From assembly GCA_902537425.1 (NCBI GenBank), contig CACBBD010000001.1, positions 167,790 to 231,789 on the forward strand: DNA of 64,000 nucleotides, written 5' to 3'. Made by a program: the position numbers and the translations under genes. Origin of the DNA: an uncultured SAR86 cluster bacterium. Its GTDB lineage: Bacteria; Pseudomonadota; Gammaproteobacteria; Magnimaribacterales; Magnimaribacteraceae. The notes below the pieces were generated by a model. It ran no database searches. It saw only the letters and a program-made list of their open reading frames with translations, and was not told where the DNA came from. This document shows, one piece after another, positions 43,997 through 53,049 of this stretch. How positions within the stretch are numbered: the stretch's first letter is position 1; the number at the start of each line of letters is the position of its first letter.

Positions 43997-44773
43997 ATGT
44001 CAAATTTTGAGTTTTTGTTGGTTTTATTATTTTTAAATTCAATTGTATTAATTGGATTAGTCTCAATATCTATTAAGAAAAAAAGTCCTAGAATTTTAAT
44101 TAAGTTTTTTTTTCTACCAGTGCTTGCTAGTTCTTTATTTGGCATGTTTGTCCAAGCCGTATTTCAAATTTCTGAAATTTCAAACAGACAACTCGCAGCA
44201 AATATTTTTCTAATATTATGGTGCTTGAAGTCCTTTTCTTCTTATAAATCAATTAAATCCCTTTTGTTAGAGGACTTTCTTGCATTGGTTAGACGCCAAA
44301 TTTCTGATAAAAAGTATTTTGTACTGTTAATCAACATCATTCGACTCTCTTCGTTCCAAATAATATGCTTCAGCTCTGTTTTTTCTTTAAATTATTTGTC
44401 AGGGTTTTCGCTACTAAGCTTTTTTGACAATATCGGGGTAATTTTATGTTTAATAGGGTTCTTCATAGAATACATAGGTAATAAGCAGATAAAAGAAAGA
44501 ACTAAAAGAGCCGGCTTCTTTATCGAAGGGTCAAAAACCTATGCTCTACATCCAAATATTACTGGCATTATTTTCTTTCTTACAGGACTTCAAATTCTTG
44601 CTTTTGGAGGTGTTGGTACAGAATGGTCATTTATAGGACTATTAATTGCAATCTTTATCATTTATAAGATTTTAATACCTAAGATTGAAGGGAATTTATT
44701 AAAGAAATATCCTGATTATTCTTCTTATATAAATAAGATGCCTAAATTATTTTCTTTCAAAAAAATTACATGA
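43997..44773 (+). CDS. Divergent DUF1295/isoprenylcysteine-methyltransferase-like membrane protein
   Basis: 258 residues with about six transmembrane helices. Near residue 175 the segment FFIEGSKTYALHPNITGIIFFLTGLQIL corresponds to the SGLWxxSRHPNYFGE motif of DUF1295 proteins, but only the HPN core survives; the Arg before it and the Tyr and Glu after it are changed. The closing segment EGNLLKKYPDYSSYINKMPKLF matches the family end. The reaction is unknown and the altered motif may mean a different ligand. It overlaps psd by 4 nt, suggesting a link with phospholipid metabolism. Confidence 0.72.
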   Translation: MSNFEFLLVLLFLNSIVLIGLVSISIKKKSPRILIKFFFLPVLASSLFGMFVQAVFQISEISNRQLAANIFLILWCLKSFSSYKSIKSLLLEDFLALVRRQISDKKYFVLLINIIRLSSFQIICFSSVFSLNYLSGFSLLSFFDNIGVILCLIGFFIEYIGNKQIKERTKRAGFFIEGSKTYALHPNITGIIFFLTGLQILAFGGVGTEWSFIGLLIAIFIIYKILIPKIEGNLLKKYPDYSSYINKMPKLFSFKKIT

Positions 44774-45603
44774 TGCAAAAGATGATCCCTCATATTTTTC
44801 TAACATTCATGGCTGGAGCATTAGCTAACTGCAAGATAAAAATCATCAAGAATTTGTTAATAAGAACTTTTGTAGCCTTCTATAAACCAAACCTTGAGGA
44901 GGCAATGAATAAGGATATAAATAGTTACAGTTCTTATAATGATTTTTTTACTAGGAAATTAGCAAAAGAGTCAAGAATAATTGAATTATCACAAAACAGC
45001 TTCATCTCTCCTGTAGACGGTGAAATTGTAAGTCATGGTTTTATTGAAGGCGGGAAACTTTTGCAAGCAAAGAAACATAACTATGAACTACATGAACTTA
45101 TTGGAATAGATTATCAAAACAAATATAAAGGGGGCTATTTCATAACTATTTATTTAGCTCCAACGGACTACCACAGAATACATTGTCCGTGGGATGGGGA
45201 GATAGTTCATTCTAATCATCTAGGATCTTCACTATATAGTGTCAATAAAAGAGCCCAAGAATCCATTCCACGTCTTTATATAAAAAATGAGAGATCTGTT
45301 TTACACATTGTTTCAAACAGTCTTGAATATGCTCTAGTATCAGTGGGTGCATCTATTGTAGGGAGTATTGTGCCCTTTTGGATTAATAACAAAGAGTGTT
45401 CTAGAAAAGAATTAGTCGAAGAGTGGAAAATAGGTCCGCCCAAACATACTAATGTTAAAAAAGGAGATGAATTGGCTTATTTCCGAATGGGATCAACAGT
45501 AATACTAATTTTTAAGGACTCATATAAAATAGATTTAGATTCCTTGAAAGAAAATAAGCTTGTAAAATTTGGAAACAAACTAGTTTCATTGAAAAATATA
45601 TAG
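44770..45603 (+). CDS. psd: Phosphatidylserine decarboxylase proenzyme
   Basis: Makes phosphatidylethanolamine at the inner membrane. The 277-residue proenzyme has SYNDFFTRKL, SPVDGEIVSHG, the active-site histidine region LAPTDYHRIHCPWDG, and the self-cleavage site MGST (residues 240-243), where Ser242 becomes the pyruvoyl group of the small subunit. The motif differs from the usual LGST only in the first residue. It overlaps the DUF1295-like gene by 4 nt; efp starts 9 nt downstream. Confidence 0.95.
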   Translation: MMQKMIPHIFLTFMAGALANCKIKIIKNLLIRTFVAFYKPNLEEAMNKDINSYSSYNDFFTRKLAKESRIIELSQNSFISPVDGEIVSHGFIEGGKLLQAKKHNYELHELIGIDYQNKYKGGYFITIYLAPTDYHRIHCPWDGEIVHSNHLGSSLYSVNKRAQESIPRLYIKNERSVLHIVSNSLEYALVSVGASIVGSIVPFWINNKECSRKELVEEWKIGPPKHTNVKKGDELAYFRMGSTVILIFKDSYKIDLDSLKENKLVKFGNKLVSLKNI

Positions 45604-45612
45604 GAAGAAATC

Positions 45613-46176
45613 TTGGTATCGTATTCTACTAGTGACTTCAAAGTCGGTTTAAAAATAATAATCGATAACGACCCTTGCGTGATTATTGAAGAAGAATTCA
45701 ATAAACCTGGTAAAGGGCAGGCTTTTAGTAAAATTAAGTTTAGAAACTACCTTACAGGAAGGGTTGGAGAAAAAACTTGTAAAGTTGGTGAATCTCTTGA
45801 AGCAGCAGATATTGAGGAATTAGACATGCAATTCCTATACAGCGATAGTAGTGCGTGGTTTTTTATGCATCCCGATACTTATGAACAAATTCCAGTAGCT
45901 CTAGATATAGTTTCTGATCTTGAGAAATGGGTTACTGAAGAGGATATTTGTAAAGTACTTCTTTGGAATGAAAAACCAATATCTGTAGTCGCTCCTACTT
46001 TCGTTGATCTAAAGATCACACAAACAGATCCTGGGGTGAAAGGGGATACTGCCACAGGAGGCACAAAGCCTGCAACGCTTTCAACTGGAGCAATAATAAA
46101 AGTACCTCTATTTGTATCAGAAGGTGAACTCGTCACAATTGATACGAGAAATGGAGAGTATCAAGGTCGAAAATAA
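45613..46176 (+). CDS. efp: Elongation factor P
   Basis: Ribosome factor that relieves stalling at polyproline stretches. 187 residues in three beta-barrel domains. The modified lysine is Lys34 in the tip NKPGKGQAF, exactly where EpmA-modified EF-P carries its beta-lysine; this lysine context fits the EpmA/EpmB type rather than rhamnosylated Arg32 EF-P. Further motifs are YLTGRVGEKTCKVGE and the C-terminal GDTATGGTKPATLSTGA. The TTG start at 45613 is supported by AGGAAG six bases upstream. Confidence 0.96.
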   Translation: MVSYSTSDFKVGLKIIIDNDPCVIIEEEFNKPGKGQAFSKIKFRNYLTGRVGEKTCKVGESLEAADIEELDMQFLYSDSSAWFFMHPDTYEQIPVALDIVSDLEKWVTEEDICKVLLWNEKPISVVAPTFVDLKITQTDPGVKGDTATGGTKPATLSTGAIIKVPLFVSEGELVTIDTRNGEYQGRK

Positions 46177-46184
46177 ACTGCCCC

Positions 46185-47930
46185 ATGAAAGAAAAAATTA
46201 AGGAGAGCTTGCGTAGCATAATTATAGATTTGTATGGGAGTTCAGAATCTATTCATGATGAATTTGAAATAAGCATCCAAGACAATAAAGAGAATCAATA
46301 TGGTGATCTCGCTAGCAATGTAGCTTTAGTGCTAGCCAAACCCCTAAAAAGAAATCCTAAAGAGATTGCTGAAGAAATTAAAGGCAAATTTATAACTGAC
46401 AAGGAAATAGTAAAAGTTGATGTTGCAGGCCCTGGTTTTATCAACTTTTTCTTATCTAAAGAGTCGCATGGCGCAATTTTGAGAGATATCTCAATTCAAA
46501 AAGATAAGTTTGGAAAATTTGAATCCAATAATAAAAAGGTTCTTATCGAATATGTCTCAAGCAATCCAACAGGTCCTTTACATGTTGGGCACGGAAGAGG
46601 TGCAGTTTTTGGATCTGTATTGTCGAGACTTTTGAAGGAAGCAGGATTTCAAGTAGATGAAGAATATTATGTAAATGATTTTGGGAGACAAATGAATATT
46701 CTTTCCGTGAGCTTATGGATTAGATATGCACAGATATTCGACAAGAACATAAAAATGTTAAATAACGGTTATCAGGGCGATTATCTTATTGTCATTGCAC
46801 AACATTTAAAGAAGTTAAGATCTGATGAGCTGTTTGATGATGATGATGAAATAAAAAGCCTTCTAGAATATGAGAACGAAGAAGCTGAAAAACATACTGA
46901 CGAGGTTATTGATAGCATCAAATCTAAGCTAAATGATGAATTTTCTTATGTTAGAGATTTTGCTCTCAGAGAAATATTAGAGTTAATAAAGGAAGATCTA
47001 TTAGAATTTGGCGTCGATCACAATAAATGGTTTTCAGAATCTTCACTTTATGAAAGTGAATCGCATGATCTTAGCAAGGTTGATCAATCTATTGATGAGC
47101 TTTCATCTAAAGGTTTTGTATACGAAAAAGAAGGTGCTATTTGGTTTAAATCTTCAGAACTTGGAGATGATAAGGACAGAGTTTTAAAAAGAGGTAATGG
47201 TGAATTTACTTATTTTGCCTCTGATGTTGCCTACCACTTAGACAAATATGATCGCGGATACGATAGGATAATCAATATTTGGGGTTCAGATCATCATGGC
47301 TATCTTCCAAGAGTGAAGGCGGCCATGGAAGCAAGTGAAAAGAATGTAGAAAAGCTTGAAGTGGTCTTTATTCAATTTGCTAATTTAATTAGGGCAGGGA
47401 AAAAAGTGACCATGTCTACTAGAAGCGGTGAATTTATTACACTTAAAGAACTCATAGAAGAGGTTACATCAGAAGCAGCAAGATTTTTTTATATTAATAG
47501 AAAAGCTGATCAACATTTAGACTTTGATTTAGACCTCGCGAAAGAGCAGTCTAAAGATAATCCTCTGTACTATATACAATACGCACATGCGCGCATATGC
47601 AGTGTTTTACGTAAGTCCAAAGTTCAAGAAGAAGAATTGACTACATCAGAACTTGGATTATTGGATTCCAACAAAGAGATAGAAATACAGAAAATTCTTA
47701 AACAGTATCCTCCTTTAATTGAAAGAGCAGCTCTAGCAAGCGAGCCTCATTTAATTTGCTATTACTTAAAAGACTTGGCAAGTATTTTTCATAGTTACTA
47801 CAATACTGAAAAATTTATAGTTGAAGATCAGAAGCTTATGAACTCTAGATTGTTTTTGCTGAGTGGAGTAAAGCAAGTTATTTATAATGGGCTCACCGTT
47901 CTGGGTATAAATGCTCCTCATGAAATGTAG
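46185..47930 (+). CDS. argS: Arginyl-tRNA synthetase
   Basis: Class I synthetase charging tRNA-Arg. 581 residues: the N-terminal additional domain, the HIGH-type motif HVGHGRGAV (about residues 131-139) inside SNPTGPLHVGHGRG, EEYYVNDFGRQM, and the KMSK-equivalent KKVTMSTRSGEF near residue 410. The anticodon-binding domain at the end contains YIQYAHARICSVL. It starts 8 nt after efp and is followed by yggS after 3 nt. Confidence 0.97.
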   Translation: MKEKIKESLRSIIIDLYGSSESIHDEFEISIQDNKENQYGDLASNVALVLAKPLKRNPKEIAEEIKGKFITDKEIVKVDVAGPGFINFFLSKESHGAILRDISIQKDKFGKFESNNKKVLIEYVSSNPTGPLHVGHGRGAVFGSVLSRLLKEAGFQVDEEYYVNDFGRQMNILSVSLWIRYAQIFDKNIKMLNNGYQGDYLIVIAQHLKKLRSDELFDDDDEIKSLLEYENEEAEKHTDEVIDSIKSKLNDEFSYVRDFALREILELIKEDLLEFGVDHNKWFSESSLYESESHDLSKVDQSIDELSSKGFVYEKEGAIWFKSSELGDDKDRVLKRGNGEFTYFASDVAYHLDKYDRGYDRIINIWGSDHHGYLPRVKAAMEASEKNVEKLEVVFIQFANLIRAGKKVTMSTRSGEFITLKELIEEVTSEAARFFYINRKADQHLDFDLDLAKEQSKDNPLYYIQYAHARICSVLRKSKVQEEELTTSELGLLDSNKEIEIQKILKQYPPLIERAALASEPHLICYYLKDLASIFHSYYNTEKFIVEDQKLMNSRLFLLSGVKQVIYNGLTVLGINAPHEM

Positions 47931-47933
47931 AAA

Positions 47934-48608
47934 GTGATCTCCAGCAACTTACGCAAGATTAACCAGGATATTGAAGAAAATTGTAAGCTTTCTGGCAGAA
48001 AGACCGATGAAATAATCTTGATAGGTGCAAGTAAAGCACAGACGATCGATAGTATAAGAGAAGCTTATGAAAGTGGTTTAACACATTTTGGTGAAAATTA
48101 TCTTCAAGAGGCTGAAGAGAAAATTGAAAATTTGCCAAAAGAGTTAGTCTGGCATTACATAGGATCTATTCAGTCAAGAAAAGCAAAAAGAATAGCTGAA
48201 ATTTTTGACTGGGTGCATACCGTCGACAGTGTAAAAGTGGCTATGAAACTTAATAACGCTAGACCCAAATCAAGAGGTTTTCTGAATGTGTGCCTCCAAA
48301 TCAACATAGATAATGAGGAAAATAAGTCTGGTCTAGATCTAAAAGAAATTGATAGTTTTATTGAACAAACTAAATCCTTAGAAAATCTGAAAATAAGAGG
48401 ATTGATGATAATACCCAGACCAAGAGAAGCTTTAGAAGCGCAGAAAGAGATTTTCGGAATGTTGAAAAATATATGTTTAGCATTAAATGAAAAAGGAAAT
48501 AACTTTGATACCCTATCAATGGGCATGTCATCAGATTATGCTGCAGCTATTCAGGAAGGAGCTACAATGATAAGGGTGGGTACAGGTATATTTGGTCCAA
48601 GAAAATGA
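47934..48608 (+). CDS. yggS: PLP homeostasis protein YggS
   Basis: 224-residue PLP-binding single-domain TIM barrel (PLPBP family) that controls free pyridoxal phosphate and amino/keto acid balance. The PLP lysine is in IGASKAQ (canonical VSKxxP replaced at the last positions), with HFGENYLQEAEEKI, WHYIGSIQSRKAK, VHTVDSVKVA and SMGMSSDYAAAIQEGATMIRVG-type end. Begins with GTG. It overlaps proC by 4 nt, the conserved yggS-proC-yggT order. Confidence 0.94.
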   Translation: MISSNLRKINQDIEENCKLSGRKTDEIILIGASKAQTIDSIREAYESGLTHFGENYLQEAEEKIENLPKELVWHYIGSIQSRKAKRIAEIFDWVHTVDSVKVAMKLNNARPKSRGFLNVCLQINIDNEENKSGLDLKEIDSFIEQTKSLENLKIRGLMIIPRPREALEAQKEIFGMLKNICLALNEKGNNFDTLSMGMSSDYAAAIQEGATMIRVGTGIFGPRK

Positions 48609-49423
48609 ATAATATTAAAGAAACTATAGGGTTTATAGGTGCTGGTAATATGGCAACTGCACTTATATCTGGCTTAATCAATAGTGATCAAAGTGCCTCT
48701 AAGATCATTGCCTCTTCACCAGAGCAGGAACATTTAGAAAAGCTTTCTAAAGACTTCGGGATAAAAACTACAAATAATAATCTCGAGATAGTGGATAATT
48801 CCGATATTGTCATTCTCGCTGTGAAGCCAAATATTGTCCAAGCTGTAATTGATGAAATAAAAGATGTAGCTACAGATAAAGATATTCTGATAATCTCTAT
48901 TGCTGCTGGAGTAAAGATTGAGAAGATAGAGTCTCAATTAGGGTCTCCCATGAGAGTGATAAGGGCTATGCCAAATACTCCTGCTAGTATTATGGAAGGT
49001 GTGACTGCAATTTGTGCTAACAGTAATGCACAATCAAATGATATTGAAAATGCCAAACTTTTATTTGAATGTGTAGGAAAAATTACTCATATCAATGAAA
49101 AAGATATAGATATTTTTACAGCCCTAATTGGATCAGGCCCAGCATATATATTTTACCTAATTGAATCTTTGCTGGACTCCTCGAAAAACTTACATCTTCC
49201 CGAACAAGAAAAGAAAGATTTACTTGCATCGATGATTTCGGGTGCTGCAAATCTGGTTCTTAATTCAGATGAATCTCCTAATGTTTTAAGAAAGAAAGTT
49301 ACATCACCTGGAGGAGTGACCCAAACAGCAATAGAAGAATTTGAGACAGAGGGGTTAAAGGAAATTTTAAGCAAATCTATGATAGCTGCTGAAAAGAAAT
49401 CAATTGAATTAGGAGAAGATTAA
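48605..49423 (+). CDS. proC: Pyrroline-5-carboxylate reductase
   Basis: Last step of proline synthesis. 272 residues: NAD(P)H-binding GFIGAGNMATALISGL at the N-terminus, ILAVKPNIVQAVIDEI, the conserved RAMPNTPASIMEG, and the C-terminal SPGGVTQTAIEEFE with the dimer-domain helices. It overlaps yggS by 4 nt, and yggT starts on its last base. Confidence 0.97.
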   Translation: MNNIKETIGFIGAGNMATALISGLINSDQSASKIIASSPEQEHLEKLSKDFGIKTTNNNLEIVDNSDIVILAVKPNIVQAVIDEIKDVATDKDILIISIAAGVKIEKIESQLGSPMRVIRAMPNTPASIMEGVTAICANSNAQSNDIENAKLLFECVGKITHINEKDIDIFTALIGSGPAYIFYLIESLLDSSKNLHLPEQEKKDLLASMISGAANLVLNSDESPNVLRKKVTSPGGVTQTAIEEFETEGLKEILSKSMIAAEKKSIELGED

Positions 49424-49998
49424 TGTCGGAAGCAACCTTTTTCCTTTTCAAAGCTTTAATGGATGTTTTTACTCTTGGTGTAGTTTTTAACTTTATGTTT
49501 CGTCTTCTTAAAGTGGATTACTATAATCCTTTAGTCCAAGGAATAATTAGGGCAGTAGACTTGCCAAGTCAATTTCTTAGATCAGCTATAAAGCCCTTCA
49601 AGAACATAGACTTCGCCTCATTTCTAGTAGCTGTTTTTATTCAAGCAGGAGCCTTTTATCTAGCTGTCATGGCAGGATCGGTTGATTATGATCCTGTAAA
49701 GATTTTAATGTGGTCTACCTACTCAGTTATTTTATTGATGCTTAAAATGGTTTGGTGGATTTTATTGGGAGGAATAATTTTAAGTTTTGTAGCTGGGAAT
49801 AATTTTCATCCAGCCATAGTTTTAATTAGACAAATGTCGGATAAGTTTTTTAGTCCATTTAGAATATTCTTGCCCCCTATGGGAGGGCTAGACTTTTCAC
49901 CTATATTCGCTTTCATCTTATTGAACTTCTTGCAATCAATATTTGTTCAGTTTGCTATTGAATCTGGATTGCCAGTTTGGTTGTCAGTTGGTTTCTAA
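49423..49998 (+). CDS. yggT: YggT family membrane protein
   Basis: 191 residues with four hydrophobic segments in two YGGT repeats (YYNPLVQGIIRAVDLPSQFL and NNFHPAIVLIRQMSDKFFSPFR). The family is associated with cell division, osmotic response and proC in many bacteria. It starts on the last base of proC. The putative promoter of metX (49988-50016) overlaps its 3' end. Confidence 0.92.
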   Translation: MSEATFFLFKALMDVFTLGVVFNFMFRLLKVDYYNPLVQGIIRAVDLPSQFLRSAIKPFKNIDFASFLVAVFIQAGAFYLAVMAGSVDYDPVKILMWSTYSVILLMLKMVWWILLGGIILSFVAGNNFHPAIVLIRQMSDKFFSPFRIFLPPMGGLDFSPIFAFILLNFLQSIFVQFAIESGLPVWLSVGF

Positions 49999-50016
49999 AG
50001 ATAGTTTCAATATAAT
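49988..50016 (+). promoter_or_regulatory. Promoter of the metX leader
   Basis: TTGGTT (49988-49993), a 17-bp spacer and a perfect TATAAT (50011-50016). Initiation is expected near 50022-50024, the exact 5' edge of the riboswitch-like element, which supports both calls. The -35 lies inside the last codons of yggT. Confidence 0.7.
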
Positions 50017-50023
50017 AGTACTT

Positions 50024-50074
50024 TCGCCGATTTGACACAGCTTGCGGGCGTTTAATTGAAATACAGCTAATGCA
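50024..50074 (+). ncRNA. SAM-II-like riboswitch in the metX leader
   Basis: The short leader carries the conserved cores of the SAM-II (metA/metX) aptamer in order. These are stem strand CGCC (50025-50028), loop GATTTG (50029-50034), GCTTGC (50040-50045), closing strand GGCG (50047-50050), TTTAAT (50051-50056) and GCTAA (50066-50070). Spacing matches known alphaproteobacterial and marine SAM-II examples. It begins at the predicted transcription start, precedes a methionine-synthesis gene, and is followed by an intrinsic terminator. The pseudoknot partner downstream of GCTAA is not obvious by eye: an AGCT/AGCT pairing (50039-50042 with 50065-50068) is possible. A covariance-model scan would settle it. 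Confidence 0.75.
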
Positions 50075-50081
50075 TTAAATT

Positions 50082-50114
50082 AAACCTGTTGTGCTGAGGC
50101 AAACAGGTTTTTTT
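50082..50114 (+). terminator. metX: Intrinsic terminator overlapping the metX translation start
   Basis: AAACCTGTT (50082-50090) pairs perfectly with AACAGGTTT (50102-50110) across an 11-nt loop. T residues run from 50108 to 50114, ending at the ATG at 50115. The 3' arm also contains the AGG that would serve as ribosome-binding site for that ATG. Folding would therefore both stop transcription and hide the start. Together with the SAM-II-like element this is a complete SAM-repressed switch. Confidence 0.85.
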
Positions 50115-51224
50115 ATGAGTGATTCGATAGGAAAAGTAAAGGCACAAAAAGTTACTCTAAAGGGTAAATTTGAGCTTGAGTGCGGCCAAAGTTTCAATGA
50201 TATAGAACTGGTTTATGAAACTTATGGTGTTCTTAATGCAGATGCGACGAATGCGATACTTATCTGTCATGCATTGAGTGGTAATCATCATGCTGCTGGA
50301 AAATATGAAAATGAAGAAAAACCAGGCTGGTGGGATTCTCTTATTGGCCCAGGAAAAGCTGTGGATACGAACAAATTTTTTGTAGTTTGCCCAAATAATA
50401 TAGGTGGTTGTCACGGTTCACTCGGACCAAATTCAATTAACCACGATACTGGAGATTATTATGGACCTGACTTTCCAATTATCACAGTAAGAGATTGGGT
50501 AAACTCACAAGCCAAACTTTCTGATTTATTGGGCATAGAAAAATGGCATGCTGTCATGGGAGGCAGTCTAGGTGGAATGCAAGCTCTTGAATGGTCCTAT
50601 CTTTATCCTAAAAGAATAAAAAAAGCAGGAATTATTGCTGCAGCACCGAAGTTAAGTGCACAAAATATAGCTTTCAATGAAGTTGCAAGACAAGCCATAT
50701 TAAATGATCCAGATTTTGAAGGAGGTAGATATCTAGATAAAAGTAAGTACCCAAAACAAGGTCTCAAATTAGCGAGAATGGTAGGGCACATTACGTATCT
50801 CTCTGAGGAAGCAATGAGGAGCAAATTTGGAAGAGAACTGAAAAAGGAAAAATTAAATTTTGGTTATGATGCGGAGTTCGAAATAGAAAGTTATTTAAGG
50901 TATCAAGGTGATGTTTTTTCAGAAAGTTTTGATGCTAATACTTATCTTCTGATGACAAAGATTCTTGACTACTTCGATCCAGCAAGTAATTTTGAAGGCA
51001 AATTGGTAAGTGCCTTTGAGTCCATTGAGGCACAGTTATTAGTTGTATCTTTCTCAACTGATTGGAGGTTTGCTCCTGAAAGATCAAAGGAAATTGTAAA
51101 TGCCCTTATCGAAGCCAAAAAAAATGTGAGTTACCTTGAAATTGATAGTCCTCATGGTCACGACTCATTTTTGTTTGCAAATGAAGATTATGTAAAGGGT
51201 TTATCGGCTTTTCTTGAAAATTAA
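50115..51224 (+). CDS. metX: Homoserine O-acyltransferase MetX
   Basis: Activates homoserine with an acetyl or succinyl group for methionine synthesis. The 369-residue alpha/beta-hydrolase fold has Ser151 in the elbow [24 protein letters not shown] (oxyanion region), [11 protein letters not shown] with the acid residue, and the histidine in [11 protein letters not shown]. The TDWRF-type segment resembles Pseudomonas MetX enzymes, some of which use succinyl-CoA, so the acyl donor is open. I take the ATG at 50115; the in-frame GTG at 50091 lies in the terminator loop. Expression is probably controlled by SAM through the leader. metW follows directly. Confidence 0.95.
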   Translation: MSDSIGKVKAQKVTLKGKFELECGQSFNDIELVYETYGVLNADATNAILICHALSGNHHAAGKYENEEKPGWWDSLIGPGKAVDTNKFFVVCPNNIGGCHGSLGPNSINHDTGDYYGPDFPIITVRDWVNSQAKLSDLLGIEKWHAVMGGSLGGMQALEWSYLYPKRIKKAGIIAAAPKLSAQNIAFNEVARQAILNDPDFEGGRYLDKSKYPKQGLKLARMVGHITYLSEEAMRSKFGRELKKEKLNFGYDAEFEIESYLRYQGDVFSESFDANTYLLMTKILDYFDPASNFEGKLVSAFESIEAQLLVVSFSTDWRFAPERSKEIVNALIEAKKNVSYLEIDSPHGHDSFLFANEDYVKGLSAFLEN

Positions 51225-51812
51225 ATGAATACTATTGAAGTTATTAAAAATTGGATAGATAAAGAGTCTGAAGTTCTAGATCTAGGTTGTGGAGATGGTG
51301 AGATAATAAGTATTTTATCCAAAGAATGGGGGTCTAGAGTACTAGGAGTAGAAATAAATCAAGATGATATAAATAAATGCATCCAGTCTGGTCTAAATGT
51401 TATTCATCAAAATATTGATGAAGGTTTAGGGAACTTTAGTGATAATAGTTTTGATGTAGTGATTATGAGCCAAACTATTCAAGTCTTAAGGGAACCCAAG
51501 AAAGCTCTTCAAGAGGTAACAAGAATTGGAAATGAGAGCATTGTTACAATTCCTAATTTTGGTTATTGGACTACAAGAATTAATCTCTTACTATCAGGCA
51601 AGATGCCTGTGACAGGAACATTGCCAAATACCTGGCATGATACCGATAATATTCATTTATGTACCATTAAGGATTTTGAGAATCTTTGTAGTGAATGTGG
51701 AATTAATATAAGAGAAAAATGCTTCTTTAATAAATTTGGGAAAGAAAGTGTATTGGCTAAAGTAGTACCAAATTTATTTGCCACAACTGCCATGTATAAG
51801 ATCTCTAAATGA
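51225..51812 (+). CDS. metW: Methionine biosynthesis protein MetW
   Basis: 195-residue methyltransferase-fold protein (SAM-binding VLDLGCGDGEII near residue 20, VIMSQTIQVLREPKKALQE), needed with MetX in Pseudomonas and relatives for homoserine acylation. The signature NFGYWTTRINLLLSGKMPVT and LPNTWHDTDNIHLCTIKDFE is MetW-specific. It starts immediately after the metX stop and overlaps rdgB by 4 nt. Confidence 0.96.
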   Translation: MNTIEVIKNWIDKESEVLDLGCGDGEIISILSKEWGSRVLGVEINQDDINKCIQSGLNVIHQNIDEGLGNFSDNSFDVVIMSQTIQVLREPKKALQEVTRIGNESIVTIPNFGYWTTRINLLLSGKMPVTGTLPNTWHDTDNIHLCTIKDFENLCSECGINIREKCFFNKFGKESVLAKVVPNLFATTAMYKISK

Positions 51813-52405
51813 AAATAGCAATTGCTACGAAAAATAATGGCAAACTTAAAGAGTTCGAGGAATTGGCAAAGGGCACACCTTATGAATTCATTAAAATCCC
51901 TGAAATCATAAAAGATCTACCACCGGAAACAGGAAACACCTTCTATGAAAATGCTCTTATAAAAGCTGAGTTCATTTCAAAAAAACTAGGCATACCTGCA
52001 ATAGGTGATGATTCTGGACTAGAAGTTGATGCATTAAATGGCAGCCCTGGAATATTCTCTGCGAGATATTCTAAAACGGGTTTAGATAATGATAATTGCT
52101 TAAAATTAATGGAAAATTTAGATGGGCTTCAGGAAGACAAAAGAAGTGCAAGATTTCGATGTTGTCTGGTTGGATATTTTGAAGGAAAGATAATTCAAAG
52201 TAATGGAACCCTTGAAGGTTCAATTGCCAGAGAATTCAAAGGGACAAATGGCTTTGGATATGATCCAATTTTTATTACAGAAAACGGAAAGCATCTAGCA
52301 GAACTTGAGAAAGATGAGAAAAATAGTATATCTCACAGATCTGAGGCTTTTAAAACGCTACTCAACAAAATCTCAGAGTTATTTAACAAGTCTTTTGTAG
52401 AATAA
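51809..52405 (+). CDS. rdgB: dITP/XTP pyrophosphatase (RdgB/HAM1)
   Basis: House-cleaning enzyme that hydrolyses deaminated purine triphosphates such as dITP and XTP. 198 residues: IATKNNGKLKEFEELA at the N-terminus, TGNTFYENALIKAEFISKK, IGDDSGLEVDALNGSPGIFSARY-type catalytic segment (shown here in parts), TNGFGYDPIFI and ISHRSEAFKTLL. It overlaps metW by 4 nt and the convergent trmB by 23 bp. Confidence 0.96.
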   Translation: MKIAIATKNNGKLKEFEELAKGTPYEFIKIPEIIKDLPPETGNTFYENALIKAEFISKKLGIPAIGDDSGLEVDALNGSPGIFSARYSKTGLDNDNCLKLMENLDGLQEDKRSARFRCCLVGYFEGKIIQSNGTLEGSIAREFKGTNGFGYDPIFITENGKHLAELEKDEKNSISHRSEAFKTLLNKISELFNKSFVE

Positions 52406-53048
52406 GCTCATTTAATTTTCTTTTTGCCTGAAGGGCCTTATTTTCAAAGGATGTCCTAGGGAGGTTCACTAAATATTCCTCGAGATTCTCTTTTTGTAAA
52501 ACTCTCCAATTTGGATTATTAATTAAAAGCTTCTTCGTTTCATCGAAGTAATGAATCCAGTCTGTTTTAAAGTAGAAGGTGCCATTTAATTTGAGTTTTT
52601 TATTTATTAGATCAATAAAGTCTTTTTGTAATAATCTTCTTTTATGGTGCTTTCTCTTTGGCCACGGATCAGGATAAAACATTAAGATTATATCAAAGCA
52701 GTTGTCTGATACTTTATTTTCCAAAAAAGGAACAATATCTGAGTTTAATATTTTAATATTATTTAGTGACTCTTCATTTGCCTTAATTAAAAGAGATCCT
52801 ATTCCAGACAGATAAACCTCAGCTCCTAAAATTAACATTTCAGGCTTTGTCTTAGCTAAATATGCAGTAGTCTCTCCTGACCCAAAACCTATATCTAAAA
52901 CTGAAGGGTCTTGGCTCCAGATATTATTAAGTTTTTCTTCATTATCTAGAATGTACCTATCCCAATGCTCTGAGAGTGCCCTTGACTGATTAGAGGTTAT
53001 CCTCCCTCTCCTCAAGACAAAACTCTTGAGTCTATTTTGAAAAGACAA
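52383..53048 (-). CDS. trmB: tRNA (guanine-N7)-methyltransferase TrmB
   Basis: Forms m7G46 in tRNA. The 221-residue SAM methyltransferase has RRGRITSNQSRALSEHWDRY at the N-terminus, the SAM loop VLDIGFGSGETTAYLA, and the signature MFYPDPWPKRKHHKRRLLQ. It stands 1 nt after rpoH and probably shares its transcript. The 3' end overlaps rdgB by 23 bp. Confidence 0.95.
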   Translation of the reverse strand: MSFQNRLKSFVLRRGRITSNQSRALSEHWDRYILDNEEKLNNIWSQDPSVLDIGFGSGETTAYLAKTKPEMLILGAEVYLSGIGSLLIKANEESLNNIKILNSDIVPFLENKVSDNCFDIILMFYPDPWPKRKHHKRRLLQKDFIDLINKKLKLNGTFYFKTDWIHYFDETKKLLINNPNWRVLQKENLEEYLVNLPRTSFENKALQAKRKLNELILQKTC

Positions 53049-53049
53049 G

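Noticed and set aside
50091..50114. GTG at 50091 as the metX start
   Set aside because: It lies in the loop of the terminator hairpin and adds eight residues (MLRQTGFF) unlike MetX N-termini.
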